Assembly (NCBI RefSeq): GCF_009674485.1
Contig: NZ_WKJJ01000004.1
Location: 379,567 to 443,566, forward strand
Origin: Pseudoduganella rivuli
Lineage (GTDB): Bacteria; Pseudomonadota; Gammaproteobacteria; Burkholderiales; Burkholderiaceae_D
Length of the DNA stretch: 64,000 nucleotides
Direction: 5' to 3'
This document shows positions 52,501 through 60,359 of this stretch, piece after piece (position 1 is the first letter of the stretch; every line of letters begins with the position of its first letter). Below the pieces are notes generated by a model. That model was not told where the DNA came from. It did not search any database and worked only from the letters and a program-made list of their open reading frames with translations. The position numbers and the translations under genes are program-made.

Positions 52501-53239
52501 GGCGCAGCCCCGCAAGATCATTTCGTCGCCGACCTGGTCCGGACTGGAGTCGGAAGAAGTCAGCTACACGGCTTGCTACACCAACGTCCATGAACTGATC
52601 CCATGGCGCACGCTGACGGGCCGCCAGCAGTTTTACCAGGACCACCGCTGGATGCGCGATTTCGGCGAGGGACTGTGCGTGTACAAGCCGGCCATCGATA
52701 CCCGCACCACCGCCGCCATGCTGGGCGCGAAACCGAACGGCAACAAGGAAATTGCGCTGAACTTCATCACACCGCACCAGAAGTGGGGCATCCACTCCAC
52801 GTATTCGGACAACCTGCGCATGCTGACCCTGTCGCGCGGCGGTCCCCATGTGTGGCTGTCGGAAACCGACGCGAAGGCGGCCGGCATCGTCGACAACGAC
52901 TGGATCGAAGTGTTCAACGTCAACGGCACGCTGACGGCGCGGGCGGTGGTCAGCCAGCGCGTGCCGGCCGGCATGACGTTGATGTACCACGCCCAGGAAA
53001 AAATCATCAACGTGCCGGGCGCGGAAATGTCGGGCAAGCGGGGCGGCATCCACAACTCGGTGACGCGCGCCGTCACCAAGCCGACCCACATGATCGGCGG
53101 CTATGCGCAACTGTCGTGGGGCTTCAACTATTACGGCACGGTGGGTTCGAACCGCGATGAATTCGTGCTGGTGCGCAAAATGAACAACGTCGAGTGGCTG
53201 GAAGGCCGTTTGCCCGCAACCCATGGGAGCAATGTATGA
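49532..53239 (+). CDS. narG: Respiratory nitrate reductase alpha subunit
   Basis: A 1235-residue molybdopterin catalytic subunit reducing nitrate to nitrite on the cytoplasmic face. The FS0 cluster ligands appear as HGVNCTGSCSWKV near 50 and RGCPRGASYSWY near 90, and the bis-MGD domain includes WGSNIPMTRTPDAHF near 252. The absence of a Tat signal and the full length fit NarG. GAGGAG precedes the ATG at 49532; an in-frame ATG at 49469 is less likely. The stop overlaps the narH start (ATGA). A 1256-residue antisense frame covering the gene is a composition artefact. Confidence 0.96.
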   Translation: MSHFLDRLNFFSKTRSTFSDGHGAVVHEDRTWENAYRQRWQHDKIVRSTHGVNCTGSCSWKVYVKNGLITWETQQTDYPRTRPDLPNHEPRGCPRGASYSWYVYSAQRVKYPMVRGVLMDMWREARKTMDPVAAWEYISQDQDRAARYKKVRGLGGFVRASWDESYEMIAAANAYTIGKYGPDRVVGFSPIPAMSMVSYAAGTRYLSLIGGVALSFYDWYCDLPPASPQIWGEQTDVPESADWYNSTYLMVWGSNIPMTRTPDAHFYTEVRYKGTKTVAVSSDFGEMAKFGDIWLAPKQGTDAALAMAMGHVILKEYHTAGQSAYFRDYARQYTDFPMLVLLRDHKGTLAPEYFLRASHLDGALDETNNPDWKTLVIDEPSGRIVAPAGSIGFRWGEEGKWNLEQKEGGNGAAVTPLLSLKDNCDDVVPVGFPYFGGKDAADLLLRNVPVRRLTLADGSTALVATVFDLTMANYGVDRGLGGGNVAASYDDDVPYTPAWQQKHTGVKAADVVAVARQFAENADKTRGKSMVIVGAALNHWYHMDMTYRGIINMLMMCGCIGQSGGGWCHYVGQEKLRPQTGWTPLAFAQDWNRPMRQMNGTSFFYAHTSQWRHEKLHTAEIASPLAGNDVAPMSLLDYNAKAERLGWLPSAPQLQTNPLAVTRAAAAVEMDPAAYAVKQLKDGKLQMSCDDPDNPANFPRNMFVWRSNILGSSGKGHEYFLKYLLGTQNALMSDESECIKPRDVKVRPAAEGKLDLLVVLDFRMSTTCLYGDIVLPTATWYEKDDLNTSDMHPFIHPLSEAVQPLWQSRSDWEIYKGLAKKFSEIGGAHLGVQKDLVLTPLMHDTPGELGQPFDPKDWRKGECEPVPGKTMPAMTVVERDYRQIYRKFTSVGPLLESLGNGGKGIGWKTGHEVEVLRGINRTVREEGIAHGQPRLETAIDAAEMILSLAPETNGHVAVKAWEALSKITGRDHTHLALPREHDSIRFRDVQAQPRKIISSPTWSGLESEEVSYTACYTNVHELIPWRTLTGRQQFYQDHRWMRDFGEGLCVYKPAIDTRTTAAMLGAKPNGNKEIALNFITPHQKWGIHSTYSDNLRMLTLSRGGPHVWLSETDAKAAGIVDNDWIEVFNVNGTLTARAVVSQRVPAGMTLMYHAQEKIINVPGAEMSGKRGGIHNSVTRAVTKPTHMIGGYAQLSWGFNYYGTVGSNRDEFVLVRKMNNVEWLEGRLPATHGSNV

Positions 53240-54792
53240 AAATCAGAGCGCAGATCGGTATGGTGCTGAACCTGGACAAGTGTATCGGCTGCCACACCTG
53301 TTCGGTCACCTGCAAGAACGTGTGGACCAGCCGCGACGGCGTCGAATACGCGTGGTTCAACAATGTCGAGACCAAGCCCGGCATCGGCTATCCGAAGCAG
53401 TGGGAAAACCAGGAAAAATGGAATGGCGGCTGGCGCCGCAACAGCGCCGGCAAGATCGAGCCGCGCCAGGGCAGCCGCCTGAAAATCCTGGCCAATATCT
53501 TCGCCAACCCGAATTTGCCGCAGATCGACGAGTACTACGAACCGTTCACCTACGACTACGAGCGCCTGCAGCATGCGCCCCTGTCGGAAACGCCGCCGAC
53601 CGCCCGGCCGATTTCGGTGTTGACCGGCAAGAAGATGGACAAGATCGAGTGGGGCCCGAACTGGGAAGACGACCTGGGTGGCGAATTCGCCCAGCGCAGC
53701 CAGGACGCGCTGTTCGACAACATGCAGAAAGAGATGTACGGCACGTTTGAAAACACGTTCATGATGTATTTGCCGCGCCTGTGCGAGCATTGCCTGAACC
53801 CGGCCTGTGTCGCCTCGTGCCCGTCCGGCTCCGTGTACAAGCGCGAAGACGACGGCATCGTGCTGGTCGACCAGGACAAGTGCCGCGGCTGGCGCATGTG
53901 CATCTCCGGTTGCCCGTACAAGAAGATTTACTACAACTGGAGCACGGGCAAGGCGGAAAAGTGCACGTTCTGCTACCCCCGCATCGAAGCGGGCCAGCCG
54001 ACCGTGTGTTCGGAAACCTGCGTGGGCCGCATCCGCTACCTGGGCGTGCTGCTGTATGACGCCGACCGCATCGAGGAAGCGGCGTCGGTGGCCGACGAGC
54101 GCGACCTGTATCCGTCGCAGCTGGGGCTGTTCCTCAATCCGCATGATCCGGAAGTCATCGCCGAAGCGCGCCGCCAGGGTATTCCCGAAGCGTGGCTGGA
54201 CGCCGCCGTGAAGTCGCCCGTGTACAAGATGGCGATGGAATGGAAAGTGGCGTTCCCGCTGCACCCGGAATACCGCACGCTGCCGATGGTGTGGTACATC
54301 CCGCCGCTGTCGCCGATCCAGGCCGCCGCCGAAGCGGGCAAGCTGGGCAAAAACGGCATCCTGCCGGATACGGCCAGCCTGCGCATTCCCGTGCAATACC
54401 TGGCCAACCTGCTGACGGCCGGCGACACGGCCCCCGTGCTCAAGGCGCTGGACCGCATGCTGGCCATGCGCGCCTACATGCGGGGCAAGAGCGTGGACAA
54501 GACGGAAAACCTGGAAGTGCTGAAGCAGGTGGGACTGGACAAGGCCATGGTGGAAGACATGTACCACATCATGGCGATCGCGAACTACGAAGACCGTTTC
54601 GTGATCCCCAGCAGCCACAAGGAAATGGCGGAAGACAGTTTCAATGACAAGGGCAGTTGCGGCTTCAGCTTCGGCAACGGCTGTTCGGACGGCATCAGCG
54701 ACGCGAGCCTGTTTGGCAAGAAAAAACAGGGTTCGGTGATCTTCGTGCAGATGCCGAAATCGCGCCGGAAAAAACAAATGGAGGAGGTATGA
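53236..54792 (+). CDS. narH: Respiratory nitrate reductase beta subunit
   Basis: A 518-residue iron-sulfur subunit passing electrons from NarI to NarG. Four cysteine groups are visible: CIGCHTCSVTCK near 16-27, CEHCLNPACVASCP near 184, CRGWRMCISGCPYKK near 217 (with tryptophan replacing one cysteine, giving the [3Fe-4S] cluster), and CTFCYPRIEAGQPTVCSETC near 244. The ATG overlaps the narG stop, and narJ overlaps its end by four bases. Confidence 0.96.
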   Translation: MKIRAQIGMVLNLDKCIGCHTCSVTCKNVWTSRDGVEYAWFNNVETKPGIGYPKQWENQEKWNGGWRRNSAGKIEPRQGSRLKILANIFANPNLPQIDEYYEPFTYDYERLQHAPLSETPPTARPISVLTGKKMDKIEWGPNWEDDLGGEFAQRSQDALFDNMQKEMYGTFENTFMMYLPRLCEHCLNPACVASCPSGSVYKREDDGIVLVDQDKCRGWRMCISGCPYKKIYYNWSTGKAEKCTFCYPRIEAGQPTVCSETCVGRIRYLGVLLYDADRIEEAASVADERDLYPSQLGLFLNPHDPEVIAEARRQGIPEAWLDAAVKSPVYKMAMEWKVAFPLHPEYRTLPMVWYIPPLSPIQAAAEAGKLGKNGILPDTASLRIPVQYLANLLTAGDTAPVLKALDRMLAMRAYMRGKSVDKTENLEVLKQVGLDKAMVEDMYHIMAIANYEDRFVIPSSHKEMAEDSFNDKGSCGFSFGNGCSDGISDASLFGKKKQGSVIFVQMPKSRRKKQMEEV

Positions 54793-55616
54793 AAGCCTTT
54801 CGCATCCTGTCGGCGCTGCTGCAATACCCGGAACAGGAACTGGTGGACGCACTGCCGGAGCTGCGGGACGTTCTGGCGCGGCAAAACGCCGCGTGGAACG
54901 AACGGCTGGCAGGCCTGTTTGCCCACCTGGCCGGCACCCCGCTGATCACGCTGCAGCAGGAGTATGTGGCCACGTTCGACCGCAATCCGGCCCATTCGCT
55001 GCACCTGTTCGAGCATATCCACGGCGAATCGCGCGACCGTGGCCAGGCCATGGTGGACTTGCTGGCGGAATACCGCAAGCACGGCCTGGACATGGTGGGC
55101 AACGATTTGCCGGATTACGTTCCGCTGTTCCTGGAATTCCTCGCGCAGCTCGACGAGGCCCACGCCTTGCCGCTGCTGGCGGACGCGGTGCACGTGCTGG
55201 CCCACGTGGGCCGCAAGCTGCGCTCGGACGGCAGCGTGTATGCGCCGGTGTTCGAATTGCTGGAACAGGCCAGCCCGGTGGCGGCGGAAACCCTGTCGGA
55301 ACCGCCGGTGCGCGACATGGACGAAGCACTGGAAACCTTCGGCCCCGGCGCCGATGGCGCGGAACCGCTGCTCAATACCAGTACGGGCCAGCAAACCATC
55401 AAGTTTTACCCGCGTCCCTCGCCAGCCGTGGCGGGCGCGGAATTTGAGTCTATGGGCGCCGGGCCTTCAGGGCGGACATCCACGGTTGAATCAATGGGTG
55501 CCGCGCCTTCAGGCCGGACATCCACGGTTGAGTCAATGGGTGCCGGGCCTTCAGGCCGGACATCCACGGTTGAAAAAATGGGTGCCGGGCCTTCAGGCCG
55601 GGCATCCACACTTTAG
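54789..55616 (+). CDS. narJ: Nitrate reductase assembly chaperone NarJ with repeat-encoded C-terminal extension
   Basis: A 275-residue chaperone that inserts the molybdenum cofactor into NarG and helps mature the complex. Helical TorD-like features include LSALLQYPEQELVDALPEL near 8, EYVATFDRNPAHSLHLFEHIHGESRDRG near 55, and DYVPLFLEFLAQL near 107. The family-like part ends near residue 219; the last 56 residues are four copies of a 14-residue unit (ESMGAGPSGRTSTV), encoded by the 42-base repeats at 55446-55613. Typical NarJ proteins are about 220-245 residues, so the tail looks acquired by loss of the original stop. narI starts ten bases later. Confidence 0.92.
   Translation: MKAFRILSALLQYPEQELVDALPELRDVLARQNAAWNERLAGLFAHLAGTPLITLQQEYVATFDRNPAHSLHLFEHIHGESRDRGQAMVDLLAEYRKHGLDMVGNDLPDYVPLFLEFLAQLDEAHALPLLADAVHVLAHVGRKLRSDGSVYAPVFELLEQASPVAAETLSEPPVRDMDEALETFGPGADGAEPLLNTSTGQQTIKFYPRPSPAVAGAEFESMGAGPSGRTSTVESMGAAPSGRTSTVESMGAGPSGRTSTVEKMGAGPSGRASTL
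55446..55613 (+). repeat. Four in-frame 42-base repeats at the 3' end of narJ
   Basis: Units start at 55446, 55488, 55530 and 55572. Each contains the core TGCCGGGCCTTCAGGCCGG (with small changes), followed by CATCCACGGTT. The core has internal dyad symmetry (GGCCT and AGGCC) and can form a hairpin in mRNA. The 42-base period preserves the narJ frame. The same core, with a slightly different tail and a 38-39 base period, recurs three times after narI at 56321-56435. Confidence 0.9.
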
Positions 55617-55626
55617 GAGGGAGATC

Positions 55627-56310
55627 ATGAGCTACCTGCATCAATTCATATTCGGCATTTATCCCTACATCGCGCTGGCGATATTCCTGCTGGGCAGCCT
55701 GGTGCGGTTCGACCGGGAACAATACAGCTGGAAGTCCGAGTCCAGCCAGTTCCTGCACCGGGGCGTGCTGCGCCTGGGCAGTCCGCTGTTCCACATTGGC
55801 GTGCTGGGCCTGTTCTTTGGCCACATGGTGGGCTTGCTGACCCCGGTGGCGGTATGGGACGCGCTGGGCGTCACGCACGGCGCCAAACAAGTCTTCGCCA
55901 TGGCCGCGGGCGGCGTCATGGGCACGCTGTGCCTGGCAGGCATCCTGCTGCTGCTGGCACGCCGCTTTGCCAGCGACCGGCTGCGCGGCGTCACCACGCT
56001 GAAAGACAAGGTCGTGCTGCTGTGGTTGCTCGCCACGCTGGTGCTGGGCCTGTCGTCGATCTTCGTGTCGGCTTCGCACACGGATGGTCACATGATGGTG
56101 CTGTTGATGACGTGGGCGCAGCACGTGCTGACGTTCCGGGGCGACGCCGCGACCTTCATCGTGGAGGCGCCGCTGGTGTTCAAGCTGCACCTGTTCATGG
56201 GCATGTCCCTGTTCGTGCTGTTCCCGTTCACCCGCCTGGTGCACGTGTGGAGCGGTTTCGGCGCGGTGGGCTACCTGGGCCGCGCCTTCCAGCTGGTACG
56301 TACGCGTTAA
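55627..56310 (+). CDS. narI: Respiratory nitrate reductase gamma subunit (cytochrome b)
   Basis: A 227-residue inner-membrane di-haem subunit that oxidises quinol. Five helices are apparent; haem-ligand histidines lie in SPLFHIGVLGLFFGHMVGL (two, near 55-65) and in the later FKLHLFMGMSLFVLFPFTRLVHVW segment (near 186-205). GGAGGGAGATC precedes the ATG. It follows narJ by ten bases and precedes a short repeat array and the parvulin gene. Confidence 0.95.
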   Translation: MSYLHQFIFGIYPYIALAIFLLGSLVRFDREQYSWKSESSQFLHRGVLRLGSPLFHIGVLGLFFGHMVGLLTPVAVWDALGVTHGAKQVFAMAAGGVMGTLCLAGILLLLARRFASDRLRGVTTLKDKVVLLWLLATLVLGLSSIFVSASHTDGHMMVLLMTWAQHVLTFRGDAATFIVEAPLVFKLHLFMGMSLFVLFPFTRLVHVWSGFGAVGYLGRAFQLVRTR

Positions 56311-56320
56311 GTTAAATCCC

Positions 56321-56435
56321 GGGTGCCGGGCCTTCAGGCCGGGCATCCGCATCTTGCAGGGTGCCGGGCTTTCAGGCCGGGCATCCGCATCTTTACAGGG
56401 TGCCGGGCTTTCCGGCCGGGCATCCGCATCCTGGA
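56321..56435 (+). repeat. Three intergenic copies of the narJ-type repeat after narI
   Basis: Units start at 56321, 56359 and 56398 (period 38-39 bases). Each has GGGTGCCGGGC, then CTTCAGGCC, TTTCAGGCC or TTTCCGGCC, then GGGCATCCGCATC. They fill nearly all of the 133-base gap between narI and the parvulin gene. They may fold into successive hairpins in the nar mRNA. Confidence 0.9.
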
Positions 56436-56443
56436 GATTAGCC

Positions 56444-57190
56444 ATGGGACTGTCCGTCAACGGCGTCGATATCACGGACGCCGCCATCGAAGCCGAATTG
56501 CCGCACCATGCGCAGTCCGGCAACCCGCTGAAACAGGCCGTGCACGAACTGGTGCTGCGCCAGCTGCTGTTGCAGGAAGCACAACGCCTGGACGTGCCCG
56601 GCGCGGATGCCGAAGCGCGCATCGAGGCGCTGCTGGCGGCGGAAATATCGGTGCCGGCGCCCGACGAAGCGGCTTGCCGCCGCTATTACCAGCAACAGAT
56701 CGCCCGCTTCACCAGCGGCGAGCTGGCGGAAGTGCGGCACATCCTGTTCCAGGTGACGCCGTCCGTGCCGCTGGCGCTGCTGCGGGGGACCGGTGAAGCC
56801 ATCCTCGCCGAGCTGCGCCAGCATCCGGATCGCTTTGCCGAGCTGGCGCGCACGTATTCGAATTGCCCGTCAGGCGCCGTCGGCGGCAGCCTGGGCCAGA
56901 TAGCGCGCGGCCAGTGCGTGCCGGAATTCGAGCAGACAGTGTTCCGCATGCGGGCCGGCGAACTGGGTACGCGCTTGCTGGAAACCCGCTTTGGCTTGCA
57001 TATCGTACAAGTGGTGCGTCGCCTGGAAGGCCAGGCCGTGCCATTTGAAGCAGTGCAGGCGCAGGTGGCCGCCGCGTTGCAGCGCCAGTCCTGGCAGCGT
57101 GCGCTGCACCAGTACCTGCGCATCCTGGCCGGCCGCGCCAGGATTGAAGGCGTGGAACTGGAAGGGGCGGCCACGCCGCTGGTGCAGTAA
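56444..57190 (+). CDS. Parvulin-type peptidyl-prolyl isomerase (nar operon)
   Basis: A 248-residue NifM-like isomerase. An N-terminal helical part (HELVLRQLLLQEAQRLDVPG) precedes a parvulin domain with AEVRHILFQV near 98, FAELARTYSNCPSGAVGGSLGQIARGQCVPEFE near 130-162, and TRFGLHIVQVVRR near 180. No signal peptide is seen, so it should be cytoplasmic and could assist NarGH folding. An equivalent gene sits between narI and moaA in Pseudomonas aeruginosa, supporting operon membership. GGAGATTAGCC precedes the ATG. Confidence 0.88.
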   Translation: MGLSVNGVDITDAAIEAELPHHAQSGNPLKQAVHELVLRQLLLQEAQRLDVPGADAEARIEALLAAEISVPAPDEAACRRYYQQQIARFTSGELAEVRHILFQVTPSVPLALLRGTGEAILAELRQHPDRFAELARTYSNCPSGAVGGSLGQIARGQCVPEFEQTVFRMRAGELGTRLLETRFGLHIVQVVRRLEGQAVPFEAVQAQVAAALQRQSWQRALHQYLRILAGRARIEGVELEGAATPLVQ

Positions 57191-57213
57191 GACGTGGGGT
57201 TTCCCCGGCCCCG

Positions 57214-57234
57214 CCTAGTCATTTCGGCTTAGTC
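57214..57234 (+). promoter_or_regulatory. CCTAGTC / CTTAGTC motif pair upstream of moaA
   Basis: CCTAGTC (57214-57220) and CTTAGTC (57228-57234) lie 14 bases apart in direct orientation, about 100 bases before moaA. The first is identical to motifs upstream of narK1 and narG. Confidence 0.4.
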
Positions 57235-57324
57235 CGCCTACACCGTCGGATGCAGTGGCAACCGGCGCCTGCGCCGCTACAATCGGCGTTAACCAAGCAC
57301 AATGCAGAAAACAAGGAGCACCCC

Positions 57325-58299
57325 ATGCTGAGCGACCGTTACGGACGCACCATCGATTACCTGCGGGTATCGGTGACGGATCGCTGCGACTTGCGCTGCA
57401 CCTATTGCATGCCGAAGGATTTCCGCGGCTTCGAAGATCCGCCCGACTGGCTGACGTTCGATGAAATCACGCGCGTGGTGGCGGCGTTCGCGCGGTTGGG
57501 CACGCGACGCATCCGCCTGACGGGTGGCGAACCATTGACGCGGGGGCGCTTGCCGGAACTGGCGGCCGGCCTGTCGGCGTTGCCCGGCATCGCCGATTTG
57601 TCGCTGTCGACCAACGGCACGCGTCTGGCGCGCCATGCGCGCGCGCTGCGCGAAGCGGGGGTGACCCGCCTGAATGTCAGCCTGGATTCGCTGGACCGCG
57701 ACGCCATGGCGTGCATCACGGGGCGCGACTGCCTGCCCGCCATCCTGTCCGGGCTGGAAGCGGCCGCCGACGCGGGCTTCGATCCCATCAAGATCAACAT
57801 GGTGGCCATGCGGGGCGTGAACGACAGCCAGATCGATGCGATGGCGGCATTCTGCATCGAACGGGGCTACATGCTGCGGCTGATCGAAGTCATGCCAATG
57901 GGCGCGACCGGCCAGGATGCGTCGTACCTGGACCTGGGACCGGTACAGCGCCGCCTGCAGGTGAAATACGGGTTGCGGCCGCAGGCGGCGGAACTGGGCG
58001 GCGGCCCGGCGCGCTATTGGTCGACGGCGGACGGCGGCGCCAGCATCGGCTTCATTACACCGCTGTCGCAGCATTTTTGCGCCACCTGCAACCGCGTGCG
58101 GCTGTCGGTCGATGGCACGCTGTACATGTGCCTGGGCCAGGAACAGACTTATCCGCTGCGTCCGCTGCTCAGGGCTGGCGCCACGGACGCCGAACTGGAG
58201 CAGGCGATCCGCGCGGCGATCGAATTGAAGCCGCGCGAACACGATTTCAACCGGCGGCCGGACAAGATCATCCGTTTTATGTCGCAGACAGGGGGCTGA
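57325..58299 (+). CDS. moaA: GTP 3',8-cyclase MoaA
   Basis: A 324-residue radical SAM enzyme for the first step of molybdenum cofactor synthesis. The N-terminal cluster motif CDLRCTYCMPKD is near residue 20 and TGGEPLTRGRLPEL near 70. The C-terminal cluster is partly visible as FCATCNRVRLSVDGTLYMCL near 255-275. AAGGAG precedes the ATG at 57325. A copy inside the nar cluster, as in Pseudomonas aeruginosa, would raise cofactor supply for NarG. Confidence 0.92.
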   Translation: MLSDRYGRTIDYLRVSVTDRCDLRCTYCMPKDFRGFEDPPDWLTFDEITRVVAAFARLGTRRIRLTGGEPLTRGRLPELAAGLSALPGIADLSLSTNGTRLARHARALREAGVTRLNVSLDSLDRDAMACITGRDCLPAILSGLEAAADAGFDPIKINMVAMRGVNDSQIDAMAAFCIERGYMLRLIEVMPMGATGQDASYLDLGPVQRRLQVKYGLRPQAAELGGGPARYWSTADGGASIGFITPLSQHFCATCNRVRLSVDGTLYMCLGQEQTYPLRPLLRAGATDAELEQAIRAAIELKPREHDFNRRPDKIIRFMSQTGG

Positions 58300-58305
58300 C
58301 CCCTA

Positions 58306-58311
58306 GTATAC
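58306..58311 (+). promoter_or_regulatory. Probable -10 element (TATACT) of the narXL promoter
   Basis: TATACT lies just after the moaA stop, 30 bases before the leader ORF. It overlaps a CCTAGTAT sequence that recalls the CCTAGTC motif. No convincing -35 hexamer is seen, which would fit an activator-dependent promoter. Confidence 0.4.
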
Positions 58312-58340
58312 TGGCCGGGTAACCGCCACAGGAGAAAATC

Positions 58341-58406
58341 ATGGCACATTACCCGCTACCCCACGTCCCGCGCGCGGTCCCCTCGCTGCATCGGCTGCCA
58401 TCGTGA
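58341..58406 (+). CDS. Short leader ORF translationally coupled to narX
   Basis: A 21-codon frame (MAHYPLPHVPRAVPSLHRLPS) starts at an ATG with a perfect AGGAG six bases upstream, and its TGA overlaps the GTG start of narX (GTGA). NarX itself has no Shine-Dalgarno sequence of its own, so ribosomes finishing the leader probably reinitiate on narX. A consensus-like TATACT lies 30 bases before the ATG. The peptide is rich in proline (five) and histidine; translational attenuation is possible but unproven. Confidence 0.55.
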   Translation: MAHYPLPHVPRAVPSLHRLPS

Positions 58407-60340
58407 GCGGCCCGCTGTTCCCAGCCTGGCAAAAACTGTCGACCCGCATCGTCGGCGTGCTGGCCGGCTTCCTGTGCATTGCCATGTCGGCCATTGGCTG
58501 CACGCTGCTGTTGTCCTGGCAACTCGAAGGGAGCGCTGCCGCCATCAACGTGGCGGGCAGCCTGCGCATGAACAGCTACCGCCTGGGCATGCAGCTGGCG
58601 GCGGACGGTCCCGGCCTGCCGGCGGCGGCCGCGTCGCAGTTGCGCGCGCAACTGGTGCAGATGGACGCCATCCTGACCCAATTGAGCAGGGGCGATCCGC
58701 GCCGGCCCGTGTTCCTGCCGCCATCGGCGGACATCCGCGCGGAATTCGACCGCGTGGCGCTGACGTGGCGCCAGAAGGTCGCGCCCCGGGTCCTGGGTTT
58801 GCTGGACGCGCAGGCGCCGGCAGGCGCCGTGCGGGTGCGCGCGCTGCAGGGCGATATCGAAGCCTTTGTGCGCGAGGCGGACCAGCTGGTCAACCTGATC
58901 GAGCGGGACAGCGAACAACGGACTTTCTGGCTGCGCAGTTCGCAGCTGATGCTGCTGGCGCTGGCGCTGGTGGGCACGGTCAGCGTGATTTACCTGTTCT
59001 TCAACATGATCGTGGCGCCCGTTGAACGGCTGCGGGCCGGCATGGGCAGGATGCGCGAACGCGACTTCGAAGTGCGGCTGCCGGTCGAGAGCAAGGATGA
59101 GTTCGGCCAGCTGGCGCACGGCTTCAACCAGATGGCGGACCGCCTGCAAGGCTTGTATGCCGGGCTGAAACAGCTGGTCAGCAACAAGACCGCCGCGCTG
59201 GAAGAACAAAACCGGGAACTGGCGCTGCTGTACGACAGCGCCGCGTTTGTCCAGCAGCAGCAATCGGCGGAAAGCCTGTGCGACGGCTTCCTGCAGCGCC
59301 TGTGCGACTATTTCAAGGCCGATGGCGGCTCGGTGCGGGTGCTCGACCCGGTGCGCGGCAATTTGCACATGCTGGTGCACCGTGGCCTGTCGGAAGACAT
59401 GGTGGACGGCGAGCACTGCATCAAGGTGGGCGAATGCCTGTGCGGCGAAGCGGTGCAAAAGAAAGTATCGGTGGTGCACGACATGCGCCACATGGCGCAG
59501 CGCGACCAGTTGCGCTGCCACCGGGAAGGCTATGCCACCGTGTCCGTGTTCCACATCCATGCGCAGGGCCAGCACCTGGGGTTTTTCAACCTGCATTTCC
59601 GTACGCCGGTCACGTTCAACGCCGCGCAGCGGGCCCTGCTCGATACGCTGGGGCAGTTGCTGGGCACCGCGATTGAAAACCAGCGGCTTGCGGCCCGCGA
59701 GCGTGAAATGGCCGTTTCCGAAGAGCGCAACCTGGTGGCGCAGGGGCTGCATGACAGCATTGCGCAGGGCTTGAATTTCCTGAACCTGCAAGTGCAGATG
59801 CTGGAACAGTCGGTGCGCGGCGGGCAGGCGGCCGAAGTGGAAGCCATCGTGCCGGCGCTGCGGGCGGGCGTGGCGGAAAGTTACCAGGACGTGCGTGAAC
59901 TGTTGAATAACTTCCGTACCCGCCTGCCGGACGGTAATATGGCGGCCTCGCTGAAGGAGACGGTGGAGAAATTCCAGCGCCAGTCCGGCATCCCGGTGCG
60001 GCTGGAAGCCGATACGGACGGCGCGCCTTTCCCCCGCGAGCAACAGTTGCAATTGCTGTTTATCGCGCAGGAGGCGCTGTCCAACATCCGCAAGCACGCA
60101 CATGCCACCCAGGTGACGGTGCGCCTGCATGACCGCCAGGATTTCGAACTCAGTATCGAAGACGATGGCGTTGGTTTCGATCCCGCCGCGCTGCAGTCCC
60201 AGGGCGACGGCCACGTCGGCCTGCACATCATGCGGGAGCGGGCGCAGCGCATCGATGCGCAACTGAGCGTGGATTCGCGGCCTGGCGGCGGCACCCGGGT
60301 GGCCCTGCGCGTCCCGCGCGCCGTACGGCGCGCGGCGTAA
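58403..60340 (+). CDS. narX: Nitrate/nitrite sensor histidine kinase NarX
   Basis: A 645-residue membrane sensor kinase. Helix one (IVGVLAGFLCIAMSAIGCTLLL) is followed by the nitrate-binding P-box INVAGSLRMNSYRLGMQ near 50-66. Helix two is near 180-205, followed by a HAMP domain, a GAF-like segment with several cysteines near 290-420 (CIKVGECLCGEAV), and a HisKA_3 kinase with the phosphorylated histidine in QGLHDSIAQGLNFLNLQ near 450. The ATPase has DDGVGFDP near 596. It begins with GTG inside the stop of the leader ORF. Partner of NarL, it should control the nar and possibly nor genes. Confidence 0.92.
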   Translation: MSGPLFPAWQKLSTRIVGVLAGFLCIAMSAIGCTLLLSWQLEGSAAAINVAGSLRMNSYRLGMQLAADGPGLPAAAASQLRAQLVQMDAILTQLSRGDPRRPVFLPPSADIRAEFDRVALTWRQKVAPRVLGLLDAQAPAGAVRVRALQGDIEAFVREADQLVNLIERDSEQRTFWLRSSQLMLLALALVGTVSVIYLFFNMIVAPVERLRAGMGRMRERDFEVRLPVESKDEFGQLAHGFNQMADRLQGLYAGLKQLVSNKTAALEEQNRELALLYDSAAFVQQQQSAESLCDGFLQRLCDYFKADGGSVRVLDPVRGNLHMLVHRGLSEDMVDGEHCIKVGECLCGEAVQKKVSVVHDMRHMAQRDQLRCHREGYATVSVFHIHAQGQHLGFFNLHFRTPVTFNAAQRALLDTLGQLLGTAIENQRLAAREREMAVSEERNLVAQGLHDSIAQGLNFLNLQVQMLEQSVRGGQAAEVEAIVPALRAGVAESYQDVRELLNNFRTRLPDGNMAASLKETVEKFQRQSGIPVRLEADTDGAPFPREQQLQLLFIAQEALSNIRKHAHATQVTVRLHDRQDFELSIEDDGVGFDPAALQSQGDGHVGLHIMRERAQRIDAQLSVDSRPGGGTRVALRVPRAVRRAA

Positions 60341-60359
60341 TTAACTGGAAAGGATGGCA

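Noticed and set aside
49454..53224. A 1256-codon open frame antisense to narG
   Set aside because: It mirrors narG, has low-complexity Arg/His/Ala/Val-rich translation and no recognisable domain. Long antisense frames are expected in GC-rich genes with strong third-position bias.
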